The position numbers and the translations under genes were made by a program. DNA of 64,000 bases from assembly GCF_041381155.1 (NCBI RefSeq), contig NC_091149.1, positions 15,144,609 through 15,208,608 on the forward strand. The letters are read 5' to 3'. Numbering within the stretch: position 1 is the stretch's first letter; each line of letters starts with the position of its first letter. This DNA is from Argopecten irradians. Lineage: Eukaryota > Mollusca > Bivalvia > Pectinida > Pectinidae. Of the stretch, positions 25,780 through 36,084 are shown in pieces. The notes beneath the pieces were generated by a model. The model was not told where the DNA came from. It did not search any database and saw nothing but the letters and a program-made list of their open reading frames with translations.

Positions 25780-26941
25780 TCAGTTTGTTTTCTCATCATT
25801 ATTTTTGTGGTCATTGAAGATATTCCATAGATTTTCCACTAACGTACTTGTGTATACTACTCCAAGTTGGTACCGAACAACCGATATCACAAACACTCCA
25901 TCCACACCAAGATAGTTGTCCAAGAATTCATTAAATATTTCTCGGTCATTTCCGACATCTTTTGATGTTCCGGACTTATTCTCGCCGATTATCAGAAGTC
26001 TCTTAATTAAAGCACGTCTGCGACCCCTGCCGAAAATCATGAGATTGTCTAGAAAGCTGATAAAGTTAATTATCGAAAGAGAAGTCAATAAGAACCAAAT
26101 AAATATGAAAATCTTTTCGTTGAATAAGTTGTTCGGGAGCGAACACTGGACGGTGTATGTTTTCACATTGCTCATTCGCCTGATGTTTGCGTCACAAAAT
26201 GTAACTGTTGGAAAACGTGGCATTTCCTCCAAACTTCCTCCATGACGACTTTGAAATAGTATATCAGTTCCTAGGGTTAGAAATTCGTTCCCTAAAAGTC
26301 TATCCAGTAAATATATTTGTCCAACAGAATTCACGACGTACAAGAAACAACAAAACGCATATGCCTTTGCAAGATAACTTTCTCTTGAAAATCCAAACCC
26401 GTACACACTTTTCCTAATACGGTACCCTATTTTCTTCTTCACAATGCGAGTTTGAATCCATCTGTTCATAAAATGAGCAATATTTGATTGATCTTCATTT
26501 TTCAAGCTACACTGGCTTTTTGTCAGTCGAGATACGAAACCAAAACTTGCGCAAGATTGTAGCTCCATCCATGCCCACTTCGGAAGAACAAATAACACAC
26601 ATTGCGACAAAAGAATGACCGGAACCCACGGATAGTAAGTTATCGAGAAGTCTTGTCTGGTGTCAGCGTGACGTGGAATCGGTCCTTCGGATGAAACATA
26701 GTATGTATTTTTCACATAACAATAGTTGTTTGTGTAAGCAACTTGATTGTCTGTAAACAACGCTGGACACCAACATTTTATCTTCTCCCCGAAAATTTCC
26801 TTAGCAACCACCAACAGTGATGTCAAAACAAACAATAACGAACAGTAGACACTGTTGAAGTGCTGGACCAGGAATTCCCCGATGTTGTTGTTTGCTCGAT
26901 TGCTTTTGTCTCGGTCAATTGCTGTGCATGCATCTTCAAAC
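25780..26941 (-). CDS. Innexin 3 (gap-junction/hemichannel subunit), main exon
   Basis: Reads right to left. The acceptor TTTTTTTCAG ends at 26942 and the exon starts at 26941, with one leftover base, then Phe-Glu-Asp. The frame is open from there to the stop at 25780; with the 8-nt first exon at 27680-27673 the protein is 389 residues. Innexin hallmarks: a first loop with KCWCPALF and NNYCYVKN; TYYPWVPVIL in place of the usual YYQWV; a second loop with RFPTVTFCD and QCSLPNNLFNEK; helix 4 FIFIWFLLTSLSI; and a tail with VDGVFVISVVRYQLG. The usual acidic pair before helix 1 is replaced by Asn-rich sequence (RANNNIGEF). It is more diverged than innexins 1 and 2 and is the only innexin in the cluster on the minus strand, tail-to-tail with innexin 2 and head-to-head with innexin 4. 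Confidence 0.93.
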
Positions 26942-27672
26942 CTGAAAAAAATATAACATCACGTGACTGATCCATATTTTCTTCACGGTTTCATAAACCA
27001 AAAGAAATTTTACATATTTTGAGAAAAGTTGGCTCATTCAGACAGAAATTTGAAATGCAGATAGTCACTGAAGTTATCAACGAAGACAAGCAAATAATCT
27101 TAAAGCTAAGCAATTTAATAGAAACAGAGTAATTATGAAAATGTCCAGTATGTGGAGCATAAGGAAAGATTTTTTATTATAATCAAAATTTGAACAATTT
27201 TGCAATTGACGATGTGTGCTTGATAATATTTATGACTGTTTAGATAACAGATAAATTGTACGCGTACACATTGATGGAATAGCGTACGTACGAAACGTTT
27301 TCATTTAAGAAAGGAAGAATTCCATGAATTCCTTATTCTATTTTGATACATCTACTAATACAACCTCTCAATATTATACTTTTGATAGAAACTTTGTTTT
27401 GATGCCGCCCAGCAACGTACCGTTGAAGAATATTGAGAACCTTTTGCGACAACTCTTTTATCTAAAAATCAAAACCAACTAGGGGACAATCTCATTAGAG
27501 CAAGATCTGATTTGCATTTCATAAAATGCACTTCACTACATATTGGAACCGGATGTATATTAATCAAATGTCGTACTCATATATCAAGATTTCAAGATTC
27601 ATTGAAATCTTGCTTATATATATCTGAAATACTTTTTTAAAGGATAATGCTTTTTGATGAAAATATACTTAC

Positions 27673-27680
27673 GATCCCAT
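27673..27680 (-). CDS. Innexin 3, predicted 8-nt first coding exon (M-G-)
   Basis: On the minus strand ATGGGATC is followed by the donor GTAAGTAT. Joined to the main exon at 26941 it gives Met-Gly-Ser-Phe-Glu-Asp in frame across a 731-bp intron. It matches the innexin 2 first exon in length, phase, residues 1-2 and donor. About 30 bases upstream on the same strand is a three-codon upstream ORF, ATGGGATAG, which repeats the same first six bases. No promoter element was assigned. Confidence 0.65.
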
Positions 27681-29571
27681 GGCTTTCGACAATGGAGGCA
27701 CCTATCCCATATACTCTGGAGACGGGCTCCACTACTGACAACGGTACGACTATCTAGCACTGGCAGGGTCATTGTGTAGACAAAGTCGGAGACTTCTAAT
27801 CCAAACGTTATCAGTTTTATCTTACATTTCAAGTGTGTTGTGACATCGGTCAGATACGCGAATTAAATGGGTTCTAATTTTATCTGAAGAACATCACTGT
27901 GCATTGTTGTAAGCTGATCATCCTTGATATTCTAGGGGTAACTATCACTCATAATGTCCACATATGGTTTATGTCATAGCAAACCTGACACATTCCAGGA
28001 GATTACATATACCGACGCCTAACCTCAAAACCATACGGTGTACATACTTTGATATATATCAAAGGTCTAAATTAGCTGTTTCATCTGTTGTCGCACACGG
28101 AGCCTTCAGCTGTTCTATTCCATAGTCCATGGCTGGATATCATGACAGTGATATTAACCCCTGTAATATCAAGGATGTAACATGATATGTTCGGTGTTTT
28201 ACAGCAATAACGGTTGGTAATGAAGACAACAATTTTCATTAATTTGAAATTTGAATGGTAAAGATATGACGTTTTTTGTTAATCTCTGACAGTTATGCTA
28301 TTGACTCCTCGAGATAGTTGGTTATTTTCCGAACGTCTTATCAGTCTAATAATAGTGTACCATAGTTCAAAAAACATTTATGAGGTATTATTATGGCGTA
28401 TTCGTAAATTTAATGACTTTCCTTGACCTAAATACAAAGTTTTAAGCATAGAAAACAAAATCTGTAAGTTGTCTAAGCCCTGGAACAAAACCTTAAACTT
28501 TCCTTACAATGTCTAACTTTTCACTGAAGCACGAACGTGAAATGAGGTATTACAACAAAATACAGCCAAAATGCTATAAAGGCCACCCGTGACACGACAA
28601 AACAGTGGTCTTTATACACAAGTACAATCGTGTTGAAAATGACATTGGGACCTCGAGAATGTGATCTAAATAAGCAGGTGGTTTTTATACAGAGGTGGTC
28701 ACTAAGACAGGTTTGGCTGTATTGATGGAAACTTAGGAAAGAATGGAAATGATAAGACGCCAACTCTAGTCGCCCTGTATGATTACGCAATAAGCAACAT
28801 GTTTTAGCTCTATCTGCAAGACACTCTTCGGGCTGTCAATCATCTTTAAAAGCCCAAGAACTATAACTCTTATCAATATTGTTTTCAAGTAGCCATTCTT
28901 ATTCCCTCCAGTTAGCATTTATCATCGATACATTTCAGCTATGAATTCTGGTATTGCTTCAAAGTATCCCATGTAGTATATCATATTTCAATTATTAAAG
29001 CTAAACATTAATCGCTTTCCCTCTACTTAGCGCGGGCACTTGTTTACGAATGAATATTTCGTAAATACATTCGTGGTTTTTATGATCAAAAAGCCGCGAT
29101 TTATAAACAGTAAATATTACATTTTTCCGATTTATTTAATAATTAATTCGTTAAGTATAAATCATGAAATGTATTTTCTAGTTCTAGCTTTTGCCTTTGG
29201 ATATTTCTTCCAATTCCAATAAAATACAGAACATGCATGTACATCGAACCGTTTGGATATACAGTACCGGGTAGAAATCTAGACACATACATCTTGAATA
29301 CAGCGCATTCTTTGTAAATATATTGTCCATCCAACAGGACCGGCCGGATTTCCAGAGACAATCTCGATGTTTCATATTCTAGTGATAACGATTGATAACA
29401 CTCGAGTATTCCTCGTGTCAAGTAGGTTTTCTCCACACTCGAATACTTCCTGTGTGGTTTACCAACTAGGATCTACCATACTGTCAAATACTACTGAAGC
29501 GCCACTGTCTCTAACCTTATACTGTATACCATCTTTTCTCCCACCATTCACCGATCCTTTTACAATAAAGT

Positions 29572-29645
29572 TTTTTAATCATACATGTATTTTGGAAAAA
29601 CAATATATTAATCATACATGTATTTTGGAAAAACAATATATTAAT
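29572..29645 (+). repeat. 34-bp direct duplication
   Basis: TTAATCATACATGTATTTTG, continuing to CAATATA, appears twice back to back and is identical. Confidence 0.8.
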
Positions 29646-29771
29646 CCAAAATATAAACAGGTAATGTGAATATTGACATTTTTGGAATTTGCGGTATATT
29701 CGTGCTGTGTTTTCTTGTAATATAGGTGAATTGTTGCCGTTTTTATTGAGTTATATCATTTATCATTGAAG

Positions 29772-29965
29772 CATATCGTCGAAGACACCAACCAACACAT
29801 CCCACCCGACCATATTATACTGAAAATGTGCGAAACAGTCGTCCCACTTCTTTGAACCTACTGCGTGTTAACAAAAACAGATAATACCTTTTGTATAGAC
29901 TATGTTGTGTCTCAAACAGGAGAGAGAGGCGTTGCCAAGGAAGACGTCAGGAAGAAGAAAGTCTT
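29772..29965 (-). mobile_element. tRNA-derived SINE, family 1, partial
   Basis: Reverse orientation: GAAGACACCAACCAACACAT, ATATTATACTGAAAATGTGC, CAGTCGTCCCACTTC and then the diverged head (ACTATGTTGTGTCTC) match the family in order. The tail end is missing. A purine-rich frame downstream (to 30200) is not coding by any visible criterion. Confidence 0.55.
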
Positions 29966-30712
29966 TTTGAAAGGCGACATGGCGCGAACATGCCACGGTC
30001 TTCCAAAAAGAGACACAACATGCCTTATATCGAGGCGAAAGGACGGAAATGACGTAGCTGTTAAGGGGAGTTATCCAACATCAAGCAATTATTACTTTAC
30101 GTCGTTTATCTTATTGATAATTTTACACGCATTTTTTTTTTTCGATTTTTCAATTATGTTATTTTTCCTCAAAATGTGTGCCCTATGTTTTGGACTATAA
30201 ATTGGTAAGCGGGGAAATATCGAGTGATTGAACTTCATGTACTGGTATCAGTTGACCTAGTTTAGATCTAGAATAGGGACGTAAAATGTAATAAATCTCG
30301 AGAGATGGAAATATTTTATCGCGAGTGGGAAGTACTTGTGAAAAATATCAAAATTTTCACCTCACTCGATGAAATGATACTGTTATTCATTAGGAATTAC
30401 ACGTTTTATCACACGGTTTTTTCACATGTCATATTAATATATTGTTAACTGACTTTGAACGCAATACCATTATTTTTTTAGCGCTTATCACCATCTTTCT
30501 GCGAAAACATTTCCCTTATACATTGTTATACACTGAGACGTGATGTCGATCGATATTGTGCCATTATTAAATTGATTTCAATTTTGATAGAGTTTTATTT
30601 TGTAACCGTAAAAAGGACGTAAAGGTCCATCATTCAATCAATATTTCATAATATCTTGTCGTTAGTAGTTTGTTTTAAGTTTAATGTACTGAAATTACTT
30701 CTTACTAATATA

Positions 30713-30928
30713 TAGCAACATGTTTAACGTCCTATTGACAGCCATGGTCATGTAAGGACGAGCCATGTTTGCTGGTGGAGGAAAGCCGGAGTACCCGGAG
30801 AAAACCACCGACAGCGGTCAGTACCTAGCATCTGTCCCACATGGGATTCGAACTCGCGACCCAAGGGTAGAGAGCTTGTGGTACTATGTCAATACATCTT
30901 AACCACCCGGCTATTGCGACCCCATTGT
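30713..30928 (-). mobile_element. tRNA-derived SINE, family 2
   Basis: Minus-strand head GCCGGGTGGTTAAGATG (A box) and GAGTTCGAATCCC (B box), core GGTTTTCTCCGGGTACTCC, and tail CTTACATGACCATGGC followed by CAATAGGACGTTAAACATG. The core is shared with the SINE at 3172 and the tail with family 1. Confidence 0.72.
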
Positions 30929-31182
30929 CGTTAGTATTATTTTATGTTACTAAAATTAGTTCTTACGAATATAAAGTAATATTTCAACAAAAAACTTTGT
31001 TTAAAACCCGTGAATGTTTAATATTTCTCTGAAATTCAGGCACATTTCCTTGTAAATTGTTCGTTATCTTTAGTCAATAGCTTGGGATAGATTGAAGAAC
31101 ATACCCGAGGGTGATAACCCTATATCCGTTCTATAGCCTAGTCTGAAAATATACGTGATGTCATGTTTTCATAATAAGCCTT

Positions 31183-31210
31183 TATAAAAGTCGCACAGAA
31201 TATCAGTCAC
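31183..31210 (+). promoter_or_regulatory. Possible core promoter of innexin 4
   Basis: TATAAAAG at 31183-31190 lies 75 bp upstream of the predicted innexin 4 start codon. An initiator-like TCAGTC at 31204-31209 follows, but 22 bp from the TATA start is shorter than the usual spacing of about 30, so the true start may be a few bases further down. Orientation and position fit the predicted first exon. This is a motif-based call only. Confidence 0.4.
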
Positions 31211-31264
31211 TACCTGGGGTATCTGTCGAGGCCGGACGCATAAGGTTTGAAGATTACGGTGAAG

Positions 31265-31287
31265 ATGACGAGAATATTTTCTGTGGA
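31265..31287 (+). CDS. Innexin 4, predicted first coding exon (23 nt)
   Basis: ATG at 31265, seven codons and two bases, then the donor GTAAGTAAG at 31288. Joining to the main exon at 32334 gives MTRIFSVE followed by LPITKVF, in frame, across a 1046-bp intron. The phase (two bases before the junction) is that found in innexins 2 and 3. A TATA-like box lies 75 bp upstream. The residues differ from the Met-Gly of innexins 2 and 3, so this rests on phase, donor strength and promoter position. Confidence 0.55.
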
Positions 31288-31794
31288 GTAAGTAAGATCA
31301 AATGTATTAATGATGAAAATCAGAGCTACATTAAACCACTTTATTTTTTAGTATACAATACTTCGTGTCACATTATTTTTAACATATTCGCGAACACCTG
31401 ATTTCGTGAACAAGTGTTCTTAGTGATGATTTAGCACATTCAGTATTCGCGGTGCATTAAAATTCGCGTTAAAGAAGTCTTCCTGACAACCATGCATTCA
31501 TTTTACCATTTATACGATTACACGCGACACAGGAATTCGCGATCATTCCTTTCAATCGCTGAAAATTTGATTCCGCGATAGAACTCTCTCACGAAATTAT
31601 GCGATAATTGGTATTTCGTAAACTAAAATAATGTTGGTTACAGTATACATATTACTTGAACCATCATAATAATGTAATGTTCTAAAACATTTGGGTGGTT
31701 GGTAATTTAGTCTTGAAGTCCTTTAACAGCATATGTAATATGTTTACATAATTATGAAATCAATGTTATGTATTGTCATAAGTAATAATTTAGT

Positions 31795-31940
31795 TGGTAC
31801 GTTATTTCTTACGTCCTATTAAGAGCTATAGGGTAATTTAAGGACAGCCTTACTGTATGCGATGTGATGTGTGAATGTCTGTATACTTCGGGAGGCTGCG
31901 GTATGGTCGTGTTGTGTCTCTTTACAATAGTGGGAACTTG
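31795..31940 (-). mobile_element. SINE family 1 tail fragment
   Basis: TTACGTCCTATTAAGAGC, AATTTAAGGACAGCC, then GTGTGAATGTCTGTATACTT, GGGAGGCTGCGGTATGGTCG and TTGTGTCTCTTTACAATAG follow the order of the family's tail. Similar short tail pieces lie at 5268-5335, 47675-47775 (middle part) and 61415-61500. Confidence 0.5.
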
Positions 31941-32333
31941 TCTATATGATAGTGCTATGGAACTGATTTTCGTCCTTTTAACTGATGCTTTGTGCAGTTT
32001 ACCACATACCATCATATTTAGGATGCAGCTACCATGTTATACAATATGAATTTTATTCTACAAAACCTGGTATTTGGCAAATATCCCTTAACGGCTTTAG
32101 ATGCCAATAACTAATCTGAGAGCCTGAAATTATATACATGGAGCTTAATAAAAAAAGTACAATGCTTTCGTATCATATTGAGAAAAAGTTTTCGCATTGA
32201 AGTTTTCATAGATATGTAAAAGTTCATTATTCCGTATCCACAAATGGTCTACAAGTAATGCTATTGTTATAATGTTGATGTAGATAACAATATCCAATAT
32301 ACATTATCATTTTATGTTGTACTTATTTTACAG

Positions 32334-33576
32334 ATTACCCATTACCAAAGTTTTCAGTGCAACTCGTCGGTTGCGGAAATTAGGCGAATCCGGAGACAAT
32401 TTTACTCAAAGAGCTAACCTTTTTGTCGCCGCTACGCTCTTTACATTATCTTTCCTTAGCTACGGCATCGACGTTTTCCTCGCCAAAGAAAACGAAGGGG
32501 TAACAGTGTTCTGTTACTGTCCAGCCGAGTTTCCAGATTCACGTGTGCACTACACAAACTATGTTTGTTTTACACAAGGATTCTATTATGTGCCATTTGA
32601 CGAGGAGTTACCGGTCAGAAACATTCGCCGCGACAAGGATTTCAAGGAGAGGACTTTTAACTATTATCCTTGGGTCACCCATATCTTGATTCTGCAAGCT
32701 GTATTATTTTGTATTCCGCGTGTTCTATGGAGAATCGGTGGTGCCAGAGAAGGGTTTCAACACACTGTTTGCTTAGATGCTTTGGATAACGACATGTTTG
32801 AGAGAAAAGACGATGATGACAATGGACGAAAAATTAATGAGGATGCAATGACCAGGATTGAAAATTATGTTCGTCGTTATATAAACTTACGGGAATCTGT
32901 GATATATCACACGGATATAACTTCACTACTTCCATCCGGTTACAGATACACAGTCTTGTTCATCGTGACAGAGTTTCTGATGGTCTTTAATTCAATTTCA
33001 CAATTTTACTTGCTACAGTTCTTACTTGGGATAGATTTCATTAATTTCGGTATAGATTATTTATCAAATATGCCAAATATATTGATGGCTGAAACAAATC
33101 GATTTCCAAGAGAAGCATTTTGTGATTTGACGGTTCGCCAGCAAATTAATGTTCAGACTTACACCGTGCAGTGCTCATTGCCATCGAACATGATCAATGA
33201 GAAGATATTCCTCCTAGTCTGGGTGATGCTGTTCTGTGTTTCCGTACTGAATATTGTTTCACTAGCATATCAGGTGACATCGATAAAAGGTATGCGATCA
33301 AAAGCTATAGAGGAAATAAATTCATATCAATTAAGAAAAAGCTTCCAAACGGAATCGACCAGAAGTATGATGAATGTAAACAGATTTGTGTGCGAGTGTT
33401 TGAAACTAGATCTCCTATTATTTCTCTGGCAGTTGAAGCAAAGTCATAAACCTATCATATATGATGTTATGTTTAGGCTGTGGGATCGATATTCTCACGA
33501 AGAAGATGGGGAAGCACCTGAGAAATCAGAACCCGAAAGCAAAGACAGTCATATATCATATCATAGCACCATTTAA
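32334..33576 (+). CDS. Innexin 4 (divergent innexin), main exon
   Basis: Innexin body after the acceptor TTATTTTACAG ending at 32333, open to the TAA at 33574-33576; 421 residues with the first exon. An in-frame ATG at 32314 lies within the intron's polypyrimidine region and is not the preferred start. Hallmarks: a first loop with FCYCPAEF and VPFDEELPV; FNYYPWVTHIL where most innexins have YYQWV; a second loop with RFPREAFCD and QCSLPSNMINEKIF; then helix 4. It is the most divergent of the four. The conserved YCW of the first loop is YVCF, the cytoplasmic loop holds an acidic run (DDDDNG), and the tail is long and acidic, ending in DSHISYHSTI, with a shortened form of the conserved QDGV block (KLDLLLFLWQL). 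It sits head-to-head with innexin 3, about 3.6 kb between first exons. Confidence 0.92.
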
Positions 33577-33599
33577 TACATGTATGTAAACTTTTGTTT

Positions 33600-33975
33600 G
33601 TTTGTCTCAGTGCAAAGATCCGAGATAATGCAAAGGTTAATAGTCAGTTTCTAGTTTTCATTGATTTAAAGAAATCGTCCGTATTTAAAATTCTCGATAG
33701 CATTATATAAGTTAAGAAATTAAATCTTTCATAACTTTGTAATTATTTCTTATTCAGAATTGTAAATCCATTAAAGCGTCACCGCAAGGATCTGGAGAAA
33801 TGTACACATCGATCCGGTTTATCAGTGTTCCTTGATTTAAGGAAATGCCCTTTAAAATTTTCCATGATAATGCTACAGAATTTTAGAAAATACTTCCACG
33901 ACTTTGTAATGCTTTCTTATTAAGAATTTTAAACAAATACTTTGCTTATGTTACCTTAGAATATAAGTTATATTT
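33600..33975 (+). repeat. Duplicated block in the innexin 4 3' flank
   Basis: A ~180-bp segment with TTGATTTAA-GAAAT, ACTTTGTAAT and TTCTTATTNAGAATT occurs at about 33640-33770 and 33820-33935. A third partial copy (TGAGAATTTTAAGTTAGGAA, then CCTATGTTACCTTTGAATAT) lies at 35443-35490, beyond the LINE fragments, so these may have been inserted into or beside the array. Confidence 0.5.
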
Positions 33976-34069
33976 TGCCTTTACTTAAACATCCTCATAC
34001 TTCTACCTAAACGTACCAGTGAATGTGTTATAAATGCCTTAAAGGGAGCAGCCAGATGTTTCAGCATGT

Positions 34070-34210
34070 AACTCGAAACTCGAAAAAGTTAACTCGAAAC
34101 TCAAAAAAGTTAACTCGAAACTCGAGAAAGTTAACTCGAAACTCGAAAATGTTAACTCGAAACTGTTGACTCGAAACTCAAAAATGTTGACTCGAAACTC
34201 GACACTCGAC
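34070..34210 (+). repeat. 21-bp tandem repeat, about 6.5 copies
   Basis: Unit GTTAACTCGAAACTCGAAAA with small variations, including one shortened 14-bp unit. The reading frame across it on the minus strand is only the repeat (SSFELTF). Confidence 0.85.
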
Positions 34211-34454
34211 CAAGAGTCACTCTCGTCAGTTGCGGATATCAACGAATAACAGCGGATATACAGTGCAAATGATAAGCATGCATTGAGTATTTATAGCGTA
34301 TCTAATGCGAATGATTTCAGCAATCAAAATTTTGTGCAGTTCAAAAATCCTGGGAACGGAAAACACGCCATTGCGGATAATTGCGGACGTGTGCGGATGT
34401 TGGGCGACAGATACAAGTACAACAGTTAAACAGTATTTTCTGATGTTTCCTAGT

Positions 34455-35000
34455 GTTTTTTTAGTCCATTTTTAAAAGTTTATGTTGGGTGCTGAAACAA
34501 CGTCATCGGGGAGACTGTTCCACAGTTTCACCGTCCTGTTACTACGTACATTGTAAAAGTGTCCTGGATTGCTGTGATTTGTACATTGTAAAAGTTTCCT
34601 GGATTGCTGTGGAAAGATCATATTTGTATTTCCTCTGCTACTATCCCTAGTTGCAACATTTCCCCATAGTTTTAAGAAAGTACACTCTGTATATGCCTCT
34701 TTCTCATATAAAGCATGTGTTATTTTGTATGACTCAATCATATCCCATCTTGTTCTTCTATACGACAGCGTTGGGAGCTTTAGAATTTTTAGTCTTCTTG
34801 CATAATTTAAACTGTTCATTCCCGTAAGACTTTTTGTTGCCTTACTCTGCACAGCTTCTAGTCCGTCTATATCCTTGATATTGTACGGAGCATTTCACCA
34901 AACTTACGTAGTCAAGTTGTGTTCTAGCTAAACTTTTGTACACCGGAATGAATGATTTTGTATTTTTGAAATTAAACGTCCTTCGTAATACACCAACACT
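34455..35000 (-). mobile_element. LINE fragment (reverse transcriptase C-terminus)
   Basis: On the minus strand a 126-codon frame (34852-34472) reads like the end of non-LTR retrotransposon polymerases: RRLKILKLPTLSYRRTRWDM, then IESYKITHALY, and near the end TVKLWNSLPDDVVSAPNINF. Upstream to about 35000 the same strand continues with readable RT-like pieces (LRRTFNFKNTKSFIPVY, LARTQLDY) out of frame with the rest. The element is 5'-truncated and no longer continuous. Clade not determined; it resembles CR1/Jockey-type C-termini. Confidence 0.7.
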
Positions 35001-35084
35001 TTGATTTGCCTTTTTTTTATATTTTTACTTATACGTTCATCAAACATCCTGATGCTCCGGCTATTTGTCGTTGGTTTTTTGCCT

Positions 35085-35330
35085 ATTTACATGTGTTTAT
35101 ACGTTTCAGGGTGCATTCGCAACAGCCAGATATTACTCCAGGTCCCCATCGTATTTGGATCACCTTGCAATGTCCTCGCTCTTCTGAATTCACTTGCAAT
35201 GTCCTCGCTCTTCTGAATTCACTTTTTTTGGAAGATCATTTACGAAATCACGAGTAACAGACCAAGAACTGAACCTTATATAATTGCTGATGATACATCT
35301 GTCTTTTCAGAATTCATTTCTTGTACCGAA
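35085..35330 (+). mobile_element. Possible plus-strand LINE remnant
   Basis: GCTGATGATACATCT at about 35291 encodes ADDTS, the catalytic ADD of LINE reverse transcriptases, followed by VFS. Upstream, SQQPDITPGP resembles the N-terminal NPGP-type motif of some LINE ORF2 proteins. The two are only about 170 bp apart, so the element would be heavily deleted. A 27-bp direct duplication lies within it at about 35166-35220. Confidence 0.3.
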
Positions 35331-35487
35331 ATACGCTGTTTTCGTCCTTTTAATAAGCTTTTTACCCACTATACTTGGTTTGAAAATGTGTATGCACGTA
35401 GCGTATTAGCTAAGCGCCAATGTGGTACGGTGCAAAGGTCTTACTGAGAATTTTAAGTTAGGAATTTGCCTATGTTACCTTTGAATA

Positions 35488-35709
35488 TTGATTAGACTTT
35501 GCTCTGCTAAAGCCATCACATTTTTAGAAAATTGTTGTAAAATGTGTTCATGTATTAATGATGACAACGGCAATGGTGATGAAACTTACATTTGTCATGT
35601 CTGTAATGCACTTTGTATAAAGAAATTAAACTCACTAAGCCTTTTAACAAATATATTTCCTTATAACGAACTTTTGAAAATTGCTTTGAAACTAGAGCAG
35701 AGAATGTGA
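35488..35709 (+). CDS. Short ORF with paired cysteine motifs, doubtful
   Basis: A 73-codon frame containing CCKMCSCIND and, about 15 residues on, YICHVCNALC, that is two Cys-x2-Cys pairs as in small zinc-binding folds, followed by a Leu-rich segment. No known family was recognised. It lies in a repeat- and LINE-rich stretch just before the minisatellite, so it may be a remnant of a mobile-element protein or chance. Confidence 0.2.
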   Translation: MIRLCSAKAITFLENCCKMCSCINDDNGNGDETYICHVCNALCIKKLNSLSLLTNIFPYNELLKIALKLEQRM

Positions 35710-36084
35710 TTTGTGGTCATAAACTTTACTTTACTTTTTCTTCAACACGCTTTAGGCGTCAACGTTCGTTAAGTAAGTCTGCATCTGTACAGATCCTTAT
35801 TCTCCACTGTATAAAAGATCTAAAGTATCCGATATGGATATGGTAATCGTTCTGTTGACATTTTTCGTTGTCCAGTCTATTTTGTGGGATGTTCGAAGTA
35901 GTTCGCAGTGCTTGTCTAATCCTCTTTTCATCACAAGTTCGTCCCGTCTACAGATACTAAAATGTTAAAGCGATGAGTATATGTTGCTGTGAAGGGATGA
36001 ACGACTATGGCGTGTCGAACGATGCAAAACCTATGCAGTGATGATATTCTTATTGTATTCTTGTCATTCATATTGCATAATTTG

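Larger units (their letters stand above)
27681..31182. other. Divergent spacer between innexins 3 and 4
   Basis: Contains two SINEs (29772, 30713) and a 34-bp duplication. Frames at 28521-28790 (-), 29143-29436 (-) and 29865-30200 (+) have no recognisable domain. Promoters of both flanking genes are expected here. Confidence 0.45.

Noticed and set aside
32314-32333. ATG at 32314 as the innexin 4 start
   Set aside because: It lies in the polypyrimidine/branch region before a clear TTTTACAG acceptor; the other three innexins show the same spliced design.
34039-34242. Coding frame with FELTFSS repeats
   Set aside because: It is entirely a 21-bp tandem repeat whose period is a multiple of three.
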